From 66-474 sp035688305 (GTDB lineage: Bacteria > Pseudomonadota > Gammaproteobacteria > Xanthomonadales > Rhodanobacteraceae), in contig DASSNC010000038.1 of the NCBI GenBank assembly GCA_035688305.1, positions 1 through 33,138 on the forward strand: a DNA stretch of 33,138 bases, read 5' to 3'. A program made the position numbers and the translations under genes. Shown here one piece after another: positions 24,161-32,649 of the stretch. The notes beneath the pieces were generated by a model, which was given only the letters and a program-made list of their open reading frames with translations, was not told the DNA's origin and ran no database searches. Numbering within the stretch: the stretch's first letter is position 1; every line of letters begins with the position of its first letter.

Positions 24161-26329
24161 TCATGACGTCCTGCCAGATTTTGGCTCCGTTGGTGTCTGA
24201 GTGGACGTTGCGCCAGTGGGCGTCACCACAGGTTTGTTCTTCGCATATTTCTTCAACAGCGATTGGAATTGCGGGTCCTTGCGGATCGGGTCCCATACCG
24301 GGTCAAGCTTGAGCAGTGGCATTGAAATATTTGCTCCGGTCATGGGCATGGACAACACATGATCGAGCGAGCCGATGGCGCCTGCCGCGTCACCCGCCTG
24401 CGCCTGTATCCGTGCCATGAGCAATTGCGCATAGGCCTTTTGTAATTCGCCAGTATCCGGTCCTGACGCGTATTTCGCGATACCACGTCGGCCCATCGCC
24501 AACCCCTCCTGGGCTCGGCCCAGATGGACAAGCACCAAGCCCAGATTGCCCGGCTGCGCCTCGGATTGGCGAATCGCCTCCGGCAATAGCGCCGCACAGC
24601 GCTGATAGTACTGTCTGGCCTTCGCTGCATCGCCGGCATGGCGCTCAACATCCCCCAGCGCGCATTTGATGTCCCATTGCGGTTGCGATGAGGCTGATTG
24701 CGCTTTCAAATACGCTGTACGTGACGCTGCCCAGTCACGTTGCAAATAAAAGTAATTACCGAGTGCCTCCGGATAAAATGAATTGGCCCTGACGTTGACC
24801 GGCGCGGTCTCAAGTACGGACCGCATCTGGTCAAGTTTGCCTGTGATTTCGTAGACACTAGCGAGGTCATGAACAGCCCCCACCGATGAAGGGTCAATTG
24901 CCAGCGCATGCTGGAGAGCCGCCTCGGCTTCAGAGTATCTGCGCTGCATGACGTAATCGTGCGCCATCTCTGTCAACGGAGAAATTTGGCGCGGGTTGAG
25001 TTCGCTTGCCTTGTGGAAATCGGCGATTGCCATGTCCCATTGGTGCAGGTCCTCGTGAACAATGCCGCTGAAGAAATCCGGTGCGTAATCCTGCGGTTTG
25101 AGTGCATGTGCAGCGGAATATGCACGCAACGCTCCTGCGTAATCCTGTTTGGCTTCCAACAAGTACCCTCCTTTCGCCAGTTGTGCCTGCTCCAAATCTG
25201 GTTGCAGGGCCAGTGCATGGCCGATGGCCGCTTTCGCCTGGTGAATCAATTCAGGATCGTCCGGATCCCAAAAGTGCAAGTACGCAAGCTGTTTTCTGGC
25301 GAGCTCGGCCCATGCCAAAGCGAATGTCGGGTCCTCGGTGACTGCCCTGTGGTAGTAACCGAAAGCCTTCTGCATATCCGGTTTCGAGAACTGGCTGAGT
25401 GCCAGATCGCCGTAATACTCGGCTTGCATGAACGCGTTGTACGCGGCAGTGTTGGTGGTCGGGACTTTCGCCACACGTGTGGCTTCGATTGGCGTCAGCT
25501 TGGCGTTCAGAGCGTTAGCGACTTTGGTCGCCACCTCACCCTCGACGCCGAAGATGTTGTACAGCGTGCGCTGGTAACTCTGTGCCCAGATGTGGCCGTC
25601 GGTGTTGGCATCGATCAACTGCACGTCGATCAGCACCTGATCGCCGGCCTTCTGCACGCTGCCTTCCAGAATCGTCGCGACGCCGAGTTGCTGCCCGATT
25701 TGCTTGAGGTTCTCTGGGTGGCTGCTGTACTGCATCGTCGAAGTGCGCGAGATGACTTTCAGATCGCCGATGTCGGCCAGCTTGGTCAGGATCAAATCCT
25801 GCATGCCATCTGCGAAGTAGGCATTGCCCTTGTCGGTGGAGAGGTTTTCGAACGGCAGCACCGCAATGGATTTCGCGGGAATCAAGTGCGCGGCAACCGG
25901 CATTACGGAAGCGACAACTGTGGCTCGGGGCACCGAAGTTACGGGCGCGTGGGATGCAGCCGGCACGTTGTGATGCACGAAGTAGCCAGATGCAAGCAGC
26001 ACGATGGCCACCGCCATCACCCCGATGATCGCGAAATCCAGCTTGCGTGCGGTCGAATGCCGGCTAAGGGCATCCTGGGCAACTGCCGATTCACGCTGTA
26101 TGCCGCGAGAGGTGAACTCGTAGAACCACGCGAACACGACCCAGAACGGAAAGCCGATCGCGCAGACGATTACGAACCCACGCATCGCCCAATTGGGTGC
26201 ATTGAACAGCGGTCCAAGCTGTGCAATACCTTGCGATAGTGCCCAGACTGCGCCTGCATACAGCACCGCCGCGCGCAGCACGTTGCGGCGCTTCAGTTCC
26301 GTGAAGAAGCTGGGCTTGCCCGATGTCAC
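24161..26329 (-). CDS. TolB/FlgO-type and tetratricopeptide-repeat membrane protein (paralogue 2)
   Basis: The 722-residue product starts with GTG 26329 (MTSGKPSFFTELKRRNVL). Its N-terminal ~30 residues after that are virtually identical to those of the protein at 19302-21410, and the rest is clearly related. Membrane segments lie at about 20-40, 48-70 and 100-118, then a Ser/Ala/Pro linker, a TolB-like domain (SIAVLPFENLSTDKGNAYFA onward to about 290), then TPR repeats. The C-terminus ends in a Thr/Pro-rich tail. The last TPR segment (MPLLKLDPVWDPIRKDPQFQ) mirrors the paralogue's AMLRIDPTWDPIRHNPGFQ. No catalytic domain is seen. The two paralogues bracket norB on the same strand. The function is unknown. 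Confidence 0.75.
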   Translation of the reverse strand: MTSGKPSFFTELKRRNVLRAAVLYAGAVWALSQGIAQLGPLFNAPNWAMRGFVIVCAIGFPFWVVFAWFYEFTSRGIQRESAVAQDALSRHSTARKLDFAIIGVMAVAIVLLASGYFVHHNVPAASHAPVTSVPRATVVASVMPVAAHLIPAKSIAVLPFENLSTDKGNAYFADGMQDLILTKLADIGDLKVISRTSTMQYSSHPENLKQIGQQLGVATILEGSVQKAGDQVLIDVQLIDANTDGHIWAQSYQRTLYNIFGVEGEVATKVANALNAKLTPIEATRVAKVPTTNTAAYNAFMQAEYYGDLALSQFSKPDMQKAFGYYHRAVTEDPTFALAWAELARKQLAYLHFWDPDDPELIHQAKAAIGHALALQPDLEQAQLAKGGYLLEAKQDYAGALRAYSAAHALKPQDYAPDFFSGIVHEDLHQWDMAIADFHKASELNPRQISPLTEMAHDYVMQRRYSEAEAALQHALAIDPSSVGAVHDLASVYEITGKLDQMRSVLETAPVNVRANSFYPEALGNYFYLQRDWAASRTAYLKAQSASSQPQWDIKCALGDVERHAGDAAKARQYYQRCAALLPEAIRQSEAQPGNLGLVLVHLGRAQEGLAMGRRGIAKYASGPDTGELQKAYAQLLMARIQAQAGDAAGAIGSLDHVLSMPMTGANISMPLLKLDPVWDPIRKDPQFQSLLKKYAKNKPVVTPTGATSTQTPTEPKSGRTS

Positions 26330-26561
26330 TTGTGCCTAGATTCCCCGCCGGCAACGGGCCGGCCTCCGTCGAGGCGAGTGTACGCAATCTCGTTGTGACA
26401 CGCAGTTAGCGGCCGATGTGTCTAGCCCCGGCCAAGGTGCTTTTGGCTACCCGTGAGGATGACTGCCTACCTTCCCCAGACCGGCGGCTCGCCAAGGGCC
26501 GGAAGGGGTCGACAAGCGCCGAACGGTCGCGGCGTCGGCCGCTGGGGTGCGTTGCTGGCGG

Positions 26562-29500
26562 CTAGTGGAAATCGCGTGAGCGGGCATCGAGTGTGCCGAG
26601 CAGGGTGCTGTAGTCGTACAGGTGTTCGGCAATCAGGTTGTCGACGCCATCGGCGCTTTCCCAGCGGCCGTCGACGGCCAGCAATGTCGCCTGCAGCAAT
26701 ACGCGGCGTTGGCGTTCGGCGAGGGCCTGCCACACGATCACGTTGACCATGCCGTCTTCGTCTTCCAGGCTCAGGAAGGTGACGCCGCTCGCGGTTTGCG
26801 GACGCTGGCGCAGGGTCACCAGGCCCGCCGCGCGCGCCCTGGATCCACTCGGCAGTGTACGCAGTTCGCGCGAAGGCCGGCAGTGCCGCGCGCGCAGTTG
26901 TGCGCGCAGTTGCTTGAGTGGATGCGCGCCCAGCGTGAGGCCGGTTGCGGCGTAATCGGCGATGGTGTCTGCGCCGGTCGCGGGCGGTTTGATCGCGATG
27001 GCCTGTTCGCCGGGGCTGGCGAATCCGAACAACGGCCGTTGCGGTTCGATGCCGGCGGCTTGCCAGCGTGCGCGATGACGGTGTCCGGCGAGGCCGCGCA
27101 AGGCGCCGGCATCGGCCAGCAACTTGCGATCGCGGGCATCGAGCCCGGCGCGCCCGACCAGGTCGGCGAGGTCGTCGAAAGCGTGCATTGCGCGCGCGGC
27201 GTGGATGCGCAGCGCGACGTCTTCGCGGAAGCTGCGGATCAGCCTGAGGCCCAGCCGCACCGCCAAAATGGTGCCAGGGACAATTATCGGCGCAGGTTCG
27301 CGACCAGGGTGATCGGTGCCGGGGGCGGCTGGCATGAAATTGTCCCTGACACCATTTTCCAGCGTGCAATCCCATTCGCTGGAACGCACGTCCACCGGCA
27401 GCACCGTGATGCCGTGCCGGCGCGCGTCCTGCACCAGTTGGCTCTCGCTGTAGAACCCCATCGGCAGCGAGTTCAGCAACGCGCACACGAACGCGGCGGG
27501 CTCGTGGCATTTCAGCCAGGCGCTCGCGTAGGCGAGCAGGGCGAAACTTGCGGCGTGCGATTCGGGAAAGCCGTACGCGCCAAAGCCTTTCAGGCGGTCG
27601 AACAGTTCTTCCGAAAACGCCTGCGTATAACCACGCGCCAGCATGCCCTGGGTGATGCGTTCGCGGTGGGCTTCGACGTTGCCGTGGCGTTTCCATGCGG
27701 CCATCGAGCGGCGCAGTTGATCGGCTTCGCCCGGCGAGTAGCCCGCCGCAACGATCGCGAGCTTCATCACCTGCTCCTGGAACAGCGGCACGCCGAGCGT
27801 GCGTTCCAGCACTTCGCGAACGTCATCCGATGGATACGTTACCGGCTCCTGTCCGTTCCGGCGCCGCAGATACGGATGCACCATGTCGCCCTGGATCGGG
27901 CCGGGGCGCACGATCGCCACTTCGATCACGAGGTCGTAGAAACACCTCGGTTTCAGGCGCGGCAACATTGCCATTTGCGCGCGCGATTCGATCTGGAACA
28001 CGCCAACGGTGTCGGCGCGGCCGAGCATCGCGTAGGTGTCGGGATCCTCGGCCGGGATCGTTGCCAGGGTGAGGTCGCGGCGCCGGTGCGCGCGCAAAAG
28101 ATCCATGGTTTTGCGCAGGCAGGTGAGCATGCCGAGCGCGAGGCAATCGATCTTCAACAGGCCGAGCGAGTCGAGATCGTCCTTGTCCCACTGGATGATC
28201 GTTCGATCGGGCATCGCCGCGTTCTCGACCGGCACCAGGGTCGCGAGTGGCGCGTCGGCGATCACGAAGCCGCCGACGTGTTGCGAAAGGTGCCGCGGGC
28301 GGTCGAGCAGCTCGCGGGTGAGGCGCAGCACGCGTTGCAGGATGGGGCATGCCGGATCGAAACCGGCTTCGCGCAAGCGCTCGTCCATCGGCGTTTCACC
28401 GTTCCACCAGCCAAGCGCGAAGGACAGCTTGTTGACGGCATCGAGTGGCAGGCCGAGTGACTTGGCGACGTCGCGCACCGCGCTGCGGCCGCGATAGCAG
28501 ATCACCGTGGCGGTGAGTGCGGCGCGTTCGCGGCCGTACTTTTGGTAGATGTACTGGATGACTTCCTCGCGCCGCTCGTGCTCGAAGTCGATGTCGATGT
28601 CGGGTGGTTCGTTGCGTTCGCGCGAGATGAAACGCTCGACCAGCATGTTGATGCGCGCGGGATCGACCTCGGTGATGCCGAGCGCGAAGCACACCGCGGA
28701 GTTGGCCGCCGAGCCACGGCCCTGGCAAAGGATGTCCTCGCCGCGCGCGAAGCGCACGATGTCGTGCACGGTCAGGAAGTACGGTTCGTATTCCAGTTCC
28801 GCGATCAACGCCAGTTCGTGCTCGACCTGCGCGCGCACGTTGGCGGGTTCGCCTTCGGGCCAGCGCCAGCGGATGCCTTCCTCGGTGAGTTGGCGCAGCC
28901 ACGAGGTCGGCGTGTGGCCGGCCGGCACCAGCTCGGATGGGTAGCGGTAACGCAACTGATCCAGGGTGAAGGTGCAGCGTTCGGCAATGCGGGTGGTTTC
29001 CGCGAGCAGCGCGGCAGGGTAAATCGCGGCCAGCGTTTCGCGCCGGCGCAGGTGGCGTTCGCCATTGCGGAACAACAGGCCGCGCGCTTCGACCAGCGTC
29101 TTGCGATGGCGGATCGCGGTGAGGGTGTCCTGCAATGTGCGCCGTGTGCGCGCGTGCATGTGCACGTCGCCGGTAGCGACCGCGCGGATGTGCAGATCGT
29201 TCGCGAGTTGGCAAAGTTCGGCCAGCCGCGCGGCATCGTCGTCTTCGCGCAACAGTTCCACCGCCAGCCACAGGCGCTCGCCGAACACGTCGCGCAACCA
29301 GGTGCCGTGTTCGCGCGTCGGTTTGCGCTCCGGCAGCCACAGCGCCAGCGTGCCGGGCAGGCCGTCGTCGAGATCGGCACGCGCGAGCTGGTAAGTGCCT
29401 TTCTGCGCTGCGCGCCGGCCTTGCGTGATCAATTCGCACAGGCGTGTGTAACCCGCAGCGTCCGCGGCCAGCAGCACCAGCTTCGGACCATCGGCCAGTT

Positions 29501-29711
29501 GCACTTCGGTGCCGACGATCAGCGCCACGCCGGTGTCGCGCGCGGCTTCGTGCGCGCGCACGATCCCGGCGAAGGAACATTCATCGGTGATCGCGAGTGC
29601 CGCATAGCCGCAGCGTTTGGCGCGCTCAAACAGTTCGCGCGCACTCGATGCCCCGCGCCCGAACGAGAAGTCGGACAGGCAATGCAGTTCGGCGTAGGCG
29701 GGGGCACTCAC
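26562..29711 (-). CDS. dnaE2: Error-prone DNA polymerase III alpha subunit DnaE2
   Basis: This 1049-residue C-family polymerase performs translesion synthesis in the ImuA-ImuB-DnaE2 mutasome. The PHP domain occupies about residues 1-200 (YAELHCLSDFSFGRGASS). The catalytic aspartates are in PPDIDIDF (D371, D373, D375). An OB fold (SGVTFLSLEDEDGMVNVIVW) lies near the C-terminus, about 970-1000. The GTG start at 29711 overlaps the imuB stop as GTGA; the frame continues upstream to 30065 but only as antisense of imuB. Residues ~785-816 are encoded by an inserted palindromic repeat, which keeps the frame and adds about 31 residues. The gene is SOS-controlled through the lexA operator at 32374. Confidence 0.95.
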   Translation of the reverse strand: MSAPAYAELHCLSDFSFGRGASSARELFERAKRCGYAALAITDECSFAGIVRAHEAARDTGVALIVGTEVQLADGPKLVLLAADAAGYTRLCELITQGRRAAQKGTYQLARADLDDGLPGTLALWLPERKPTREHGTWLRDVFGERLWLAVELLREDDDAARLAELCQLANDLHIRAVATGDVHMHARTRRTLQDTLTAIRHRKTLVEARGLLFRNGERHLRRRETLAAIYPAALLAETTRIAERCTFTLDQLRYRYPSELVPAGHTPTSWLRQLTEEGIRWRWPEGEPANVRAQVEHELALIAELEYEPYFLTVHDIVRFARGEDILCQGRGSAANSAVCFALGITEVDPARINMLVERFISRERNEPPDIDIDFEHERREEVIQYIYQKYGRERAALTATVICYRGRSAVRDVAKSLGLPLDAVNKLSFALGWWNGETPMDERLREAGFDPACPILQRVLRLTRELLDRPRHLSQHVGGFVIADAPLATLVPVENAAMPDRTIIQWDKDDLDSLGLLKIDCLALGMLTCLRKTMDLLRAHRRRDLTLATIPAEDPDTYAMLGRADTVGVFQIESRAQMAMLPRLKPRCFYDLVIEVAIVRPGPIQGDMVHPYLRRRNGQEPVTYPSDDVREVLERTLGVPLFQEQVMKLAIVAAGYSPGEADQLRRSMAAWKRHGNVEAHRERITQGMLARGYTQAFSEELFDRLKGFGAYGFPESHAASFALLAYASAWLKCHEPAAFVCALLNSLPMGFYSESQLVQDARRHGITVLPVDVRSSEWDCTLENGVRDNFMPAAPGTDHPGREPAPIIVPGTILAVRLGLRLIRSFREDVALRIHAARAMHAFDDLADLVGRAGLDARDRKLLADAGALRGLAGHRHRARWQAAGIEPQRPLFGFASPGEQAIAIKPPATGADTIADYAATGLTLGAHPLKQLRAQLRARHCRPSRELRTLPSGSRARAAGLVTLRQRPQTASGVTFLSLEDEDGMVNVIVWQALAERQRRVLLQATLLAVDGRWESADGVDNLIAEHLYDYSTLLGTLDARSRDFH
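27265..27358. repeat. Palindromic repeat inserted in-frame in dnaE2
   Basis: The left arm (27265-27285) begins aaaatggtgccagggacaat and is the reverse complement of 27338-27358 with one mismatch. The loop is about 52 bases. On the dnaE2 strand it is translated as NGVRDNFMPAAP ... PIIVPGTIL, between the expected family segments WDCTLE and VRLGLRL. Confidence 0.88.
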
Positions 29712-31123
29712 GCAAACCAGCCGTGCAGCATGAACGGGCCGCGTTCGCCCGGCGCCGCGAACGCCCACGCGCGCTGGCCGGTCGCGAGTTCCAGCACGTA
29801 GTAATCGCGGCGGATGTCGTCGCCGTCCCACCAGCCGGTTTCGAGGCGCTCGGGGCCGGCGAGGATCCGGGGTGCAAAGTCGCGCAAGGGGATGGGACGC
29901 GAGAGCAACCATGCTGGTCGTGGTGGCAGCGGCGTGGAATCCGCCGTGTTCGCAACGGCATCGCGCACGCATGCCTGTTCGGGTCGCGGATCCGGATCGG
30001 CGCGCAGGCCGTACACAGCGTCCTCGCCGAGGCGTGCGCGCAGGCGTTCGCGCAACTGCGGCCACGGCAACGCGTTGGCGCTGCGCTGGTCGAGCAGGTC
30101 ACGGGCTTCCGGTGCGAACGGCGGCAGTTCGTCGGCGTGGACGGACAGTTCCAGCACCGGTTGCGGCAACTGGGCCTGTTCGAGCCTGAGTTTGGCGACA
30201 TCGAACAATGCCTCGGCCGCGCGCTCCGGCGCGAGCAGGCCGATCGCCAGCGTGGTCGAGCTGCGATCGGCGTGGCCGAAACGGATCACGAAACGCTGCA
30301 CGCCGCCATCGCGGGCGGCCACGAATGCGGCGAGATCGCCCAGCATCCGTCGCAACGGAAACAACAAGGCCTGATGGCTTTTCACTTCGCAACCCAGATC
30401 AACGCGGGCTGCGAAACGATCCGGTGGCTGGTACGCAGCCAGCGCTTCGGGTTGCTCGCCCAGCAGCACGGTCAACGCCGTGACCAGCGGCTTGCCGAAG
30501 CGTCGTTGCAGTGCGGCGCGGGGCAGGGCGAACAATGCGCCGAGGGTCGTGATGCCCATGCTTGTCAGCGCAGCGACAGTGTTGCCGGGAAGACCGGCGC
30601 GTGCGCAGGCAACCCGTGCAAGCGCCTGCGGCAGGGCGTCCACGGATTCGACCAACGTGCCATCCGCGATGCCCGCCAACACCCGTGCCGCACGCGGGTT
30701 CGGCGCCAGCGCGATGCGGTGCGCGAAACCGAGTTGTGCGAGATCTTCGCGCAGTCGTTGTGCGAGATCCGGCCACGGTCCGAACAGGCGCAGGCTCTTG
30801 CCGACTTCCAGGATCACCGCGCGCGGCGGGTCCAGCAGCACCTGCGAGGAATAACGGTACGCCCAGGCCGCGATCAGCTTGAGGCTGGCGCGTGTCGCGC
30901 GCGCGTCGTATTCGGCGGCGAACAGGTCCCGGCACACCGCTTCGGCTTCGGCGAGGCGCTGCCCCGGTGCGAGTCCCGCCGCACGCGCACGCGCATCGAC
31001 TGCAACCAGCCGGCGTTGTTGCGCCGGGCCGGTGACCAGCGCGAACGGCCGATCAAGCGACGGTTGCCCACGCAGCGCGGCGTCGAGGGCGAGGGATGGC
31101 AGCAGCACGCAGGCCCAGAGCAT
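29708..31123 (-). CDS. imuB: ImuB, inactive Y-family polymerase-like mutasome subunit
   Basis: This 471-residue protein links DnaE2 to the sliding clamp and ImuA. It has the Y-family fold but lacks catalytic residues: the N-terminus reads LWACVLLPSLALDAALR where active DinB has an Asp-containing motif, and the second site reads VILEVGKSLRLFG instead of SxDE. The start at 31123 follows GAGGCAG, 10 bases after the imuA stop; the frame extends upstream to 31282 only inside imuA. It overlaps dnaE2 by 4 bases. A clamp-binding motif is expected; QAQLPQPVLEL lies in the C-terminal half, but I would not assign it. Confidence 0.93.
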   Translation of the reverse strand: MLWACVLLPSLALDAALRGQPSLDRPFALVTGPAQQRRLVAVDARARAAGLAPGQRLAEAEAVCRDLFAAEYDARATRASLKLIAAWAYRYSSQVLLDPPRAVILEVGKSLRLFGPWPDLAQRLREDLAQLGFAHRIALAPNPRAARVLAGIADGTLVESVDALPQALARVACARAGLPGNTVAALTSMGITTLGALFALPRAALQRRFGKPLVTALTVLLGEQPEALAAYQPPDRFAARVDLGCEVKSHQALLFPLRRMLGDLAAFVAARDGGVQRFVIRFGHADRSSTTLAIGLLAPERAAEALFDVAKLRLEQAQLPQPVLELSVHADELPPFAPEARDLLDQRSANALPWPQLRERLRARLGEDAVYGLRADPDPRPEQACVRDAVANTADSTPLPPRPAWLLSRPIPLRDFAPRILAGPERLETGWWDGDDIRRDYYVLELATGQRAWAFAAPGERGPFMLHGWFA

Positions 31124-31133
31124 CGTGGCTGCC

Positions 31134-31760
31134 TCACGCGTGCGTGCGCGCGAACGCAATCGGCGCGAGCGGATTGCCGCCGCGACATTTGTGGATGCGC
31201 AACTGGTCCGGCGAAACTTCCAGGCGCAGCGCGGCGGGCGAAGGATTGCCGAGCGCCACGCGATCGCGGAACACGAAGCCAAGTGCGTGGCCGGTGTCGG
31301 CCGCGACTTCGAGGCGCCGCAGGGTGCGATCGTCGGCTTGCGTCAACCAGCCCAGCACCGCGCCGCAGCAGCCCGAGCGCAGGGCCTGTTCCATCGCCCA
31401 CGCCATCTCGCGTGCCGGTGCATCCACGATCGACAACTGCGTGAGGTCCACGCCTGCCGCCTGCCACGCCGGTGCGTACGGCAGATACGGCGGCGCAATG
31501 ATCGCCACGCGTTGTCCAGCACGCGTCAGGCGCGCGAGCGTCGGCAGCACGATTTGCAATTCACCGACGCCATCGGCGGGCAGCAGGATTTCCGACAGCG
31601 AAGCTTCCGGCCAGCCGCGCGTTGGCAAGGCTGCATCGAGTGCGGCGTAACCGGTCGGCTGCGTGCTCGGCGGCAGCGCGGCCGGGCGGCCTCGCCAAAC
31701 GCGGCGCTCGGCAATCAGGCTGGCGAGGGCAGGGGTTGCGATGGCGGGCACGGCGCTCAT
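31134..31760 (-). CDS. imuA: ImuA, RecA-like mutasome accessory protein
   Basis: This 208-residue SulA/RecA-like protein aids DnaE2/ImuB-dependent mutagenesis. The recognisable family features are GYAALDAALPTRGWPEASLSEI and GWLTQADDRTLRRLEVAAD. The position of a RecA Walker A reads LPADGVGEL, which lacks the GKT core, so ATP binding by that loop is doubtful. The start ATG 31760 is one base beyond the lexA stop, which implies coupled translation. It is second in lexA-imuA-imuB-dnaE2. Confidence 0.9.
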   Translation of the reverse strand: MSAVPAIATPALASLIAERRVWRGRPAALPPSTQPTGYAALDAALPTRGWPEASLSEILLPADGVGELQIVLPTLARLTRAGQRVAIIAPPYLPYAPAWQAAGVDLTQLSIVDAPAREMAWAMEQALRSGCCGAVLGWLTQADDRTLRRLEVAADTGHALGFVFRDRVALGNPSPAALRLEVSPDQLRIHKCRGGNPLAPIAFARTHA

Positions 31761-31761
31761 C

Positions 31762-32373
31762 TCAGGACCTGCGCACCAGGCCGCAATACAGGCCTTCGAT
31801 CGCGAACTCGTGGCTTGCGTCCACCTCGATCGGCGCGTACGCCGGGTTGCGCGGCAGCAGCCGGATGCGGCTTCGCGTGCGCTCGAACACCTTCACCGTG
31901 ACTGCGCCATCCACCCGCGCCACCACGATCTGGCCGTTGCGCGCGTCCGGTGCCTGCTTCACCGCGATCAGGTCGCCATCCTCGATGCCGGCATCGACCA
32001 TCGAATCGCCGGCCACGCGCAGCAGGTAATCCGGTTGCGGCTTGAACAACGCGCGATCCAGGCGCACGCGTTTTTCGATTTGCGCCTCGACCATGATCGG
32101 CGCGCCCGCCGCGACCCGTCCGATCAAGGGCAGGTGCAACGCGTGCGCATCGGATTCATCGAGGCCACCGAGCACGCGGATGCCGCGCGCGGTGTGCGCG
32201 GGCAGTTCGATCACGCCCTTGCGTTGCAGCGCATCGAGGTGTCGCCGCGCCGCGTTGGGCGAGGCGAAACCGAGCGCGTCGCCGATCTCCCGGTACGTGG
32301 GCGGGAAACCGTGGCGACGCAGGTGCGCGTGCACGAAATCAAGGACGCGTTGCTGGCCGGGCGGGAGCTTCAT
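31762..32373 (-). CDS. lexA: SOS repressor LexA (mutasome-linked, LexA2-like)
   Basis: This 203-residue repressor has an N-terminal winged helix (about 1-65, with TYREIGDALGFASPNAARRH). The self-cleavage site is A89-G90 (GRVAAGAP), with catalytic S124 (GDSMVDAG) and K161 (VTVKVFER). Under DNA damage, RecA filaments trigger cleavage and release the operon. The ATG at 32373 matches the usual LexA beginning; a TTG at 32382 would overlap the operator. It is transcribed together with imuA-imuB-dnaE2. Its place in the mutasome operon resembles the second LexA of Xanthomonadales, so another lexA beside recA may exist elsewhere. Confidence 0.95.
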   Translation of the reverse strand: MKLPPGQQRVLDFVHAHLRRHGFPPTYREIGDALGFASPNAARRHLDALQRKGVIELPAHTARGIRVLGGLDESDAHALHLPLIGRVAAGAPIMVEAQIEKRVRLDRALFKPQPDYLLRVAGDSMVDAGIEDGDLIAVKQAPDARNGQIVVARVDGAVTVKVFERTRSRIRLLPRNPAYAPIEVDASHEFAIEGLYCGLVRRS

Positions 32374-32391
32374 GGTGTACAAATGTACACC
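32374..32391 (-). promoter_or_regulatory. LexA operator touching the lexA start codon
   Basis: ggtgtacaaatgtacacc is a perfect 8-2-8 palindrome ending at the base before the lexA ATG. It resembles the TGTACA-type operators described for LexA2-like repressors of Xanthomonadales. TACATT inside it could be the -10 hexamer, which would put the transcription start near the ATG. No ribosome-binding site fits between, so translation may be leaderless. Confidence 0.85.
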
Positions 32392-32541
32392 TATCCGAAG
32401 CTCACGGATTGAGACGCTGGCGGATCAAATGCTTGCGAACGATTGTGCTGATCCGCCCGCAGGAATGTTCAGGATGGCGGGCCGAATATGCCGCGTCTAC
32501 GCAGGCGCTGTCCGCGCGATTGCCTCGGGGGCGCGCAACGA

Positions 32542-32646
32542 ATGCACATGCTTGTCACCGTTGTTGTTGGACTATTCTGGGTCATGCTGGCTGCCGCGGT
32601 GCGGGTCGACCGGCTGGCGTCGCAACCCATTGCAGATGGAGTGTGA
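32542..32646 (+). CDS. Possible 34-residue membrane peptide upstream of gabD
   Basis: ATG 32542 opens a frame with a hydrophobic stretch (MLVTVVVGLFWVMLAAAV) followed by a short polar tail, ending three bases before the gabD ATG. No strong ribosome-binding site precedes it. It may be a real small protein, a leader peptide or chance. Confidence 0.25.
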   Translation: MHMLVTVVVGLFWVMLAAAVRVDRLASQPIADGV

Positions 32647-32649
32647 GTC

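Noticed and set aside
26622..28460. Plus-strand 612-codon open frame opposite dnaE2
   Set aside because: It is an antisense shadow of dnaE2 with no recognisable domain.
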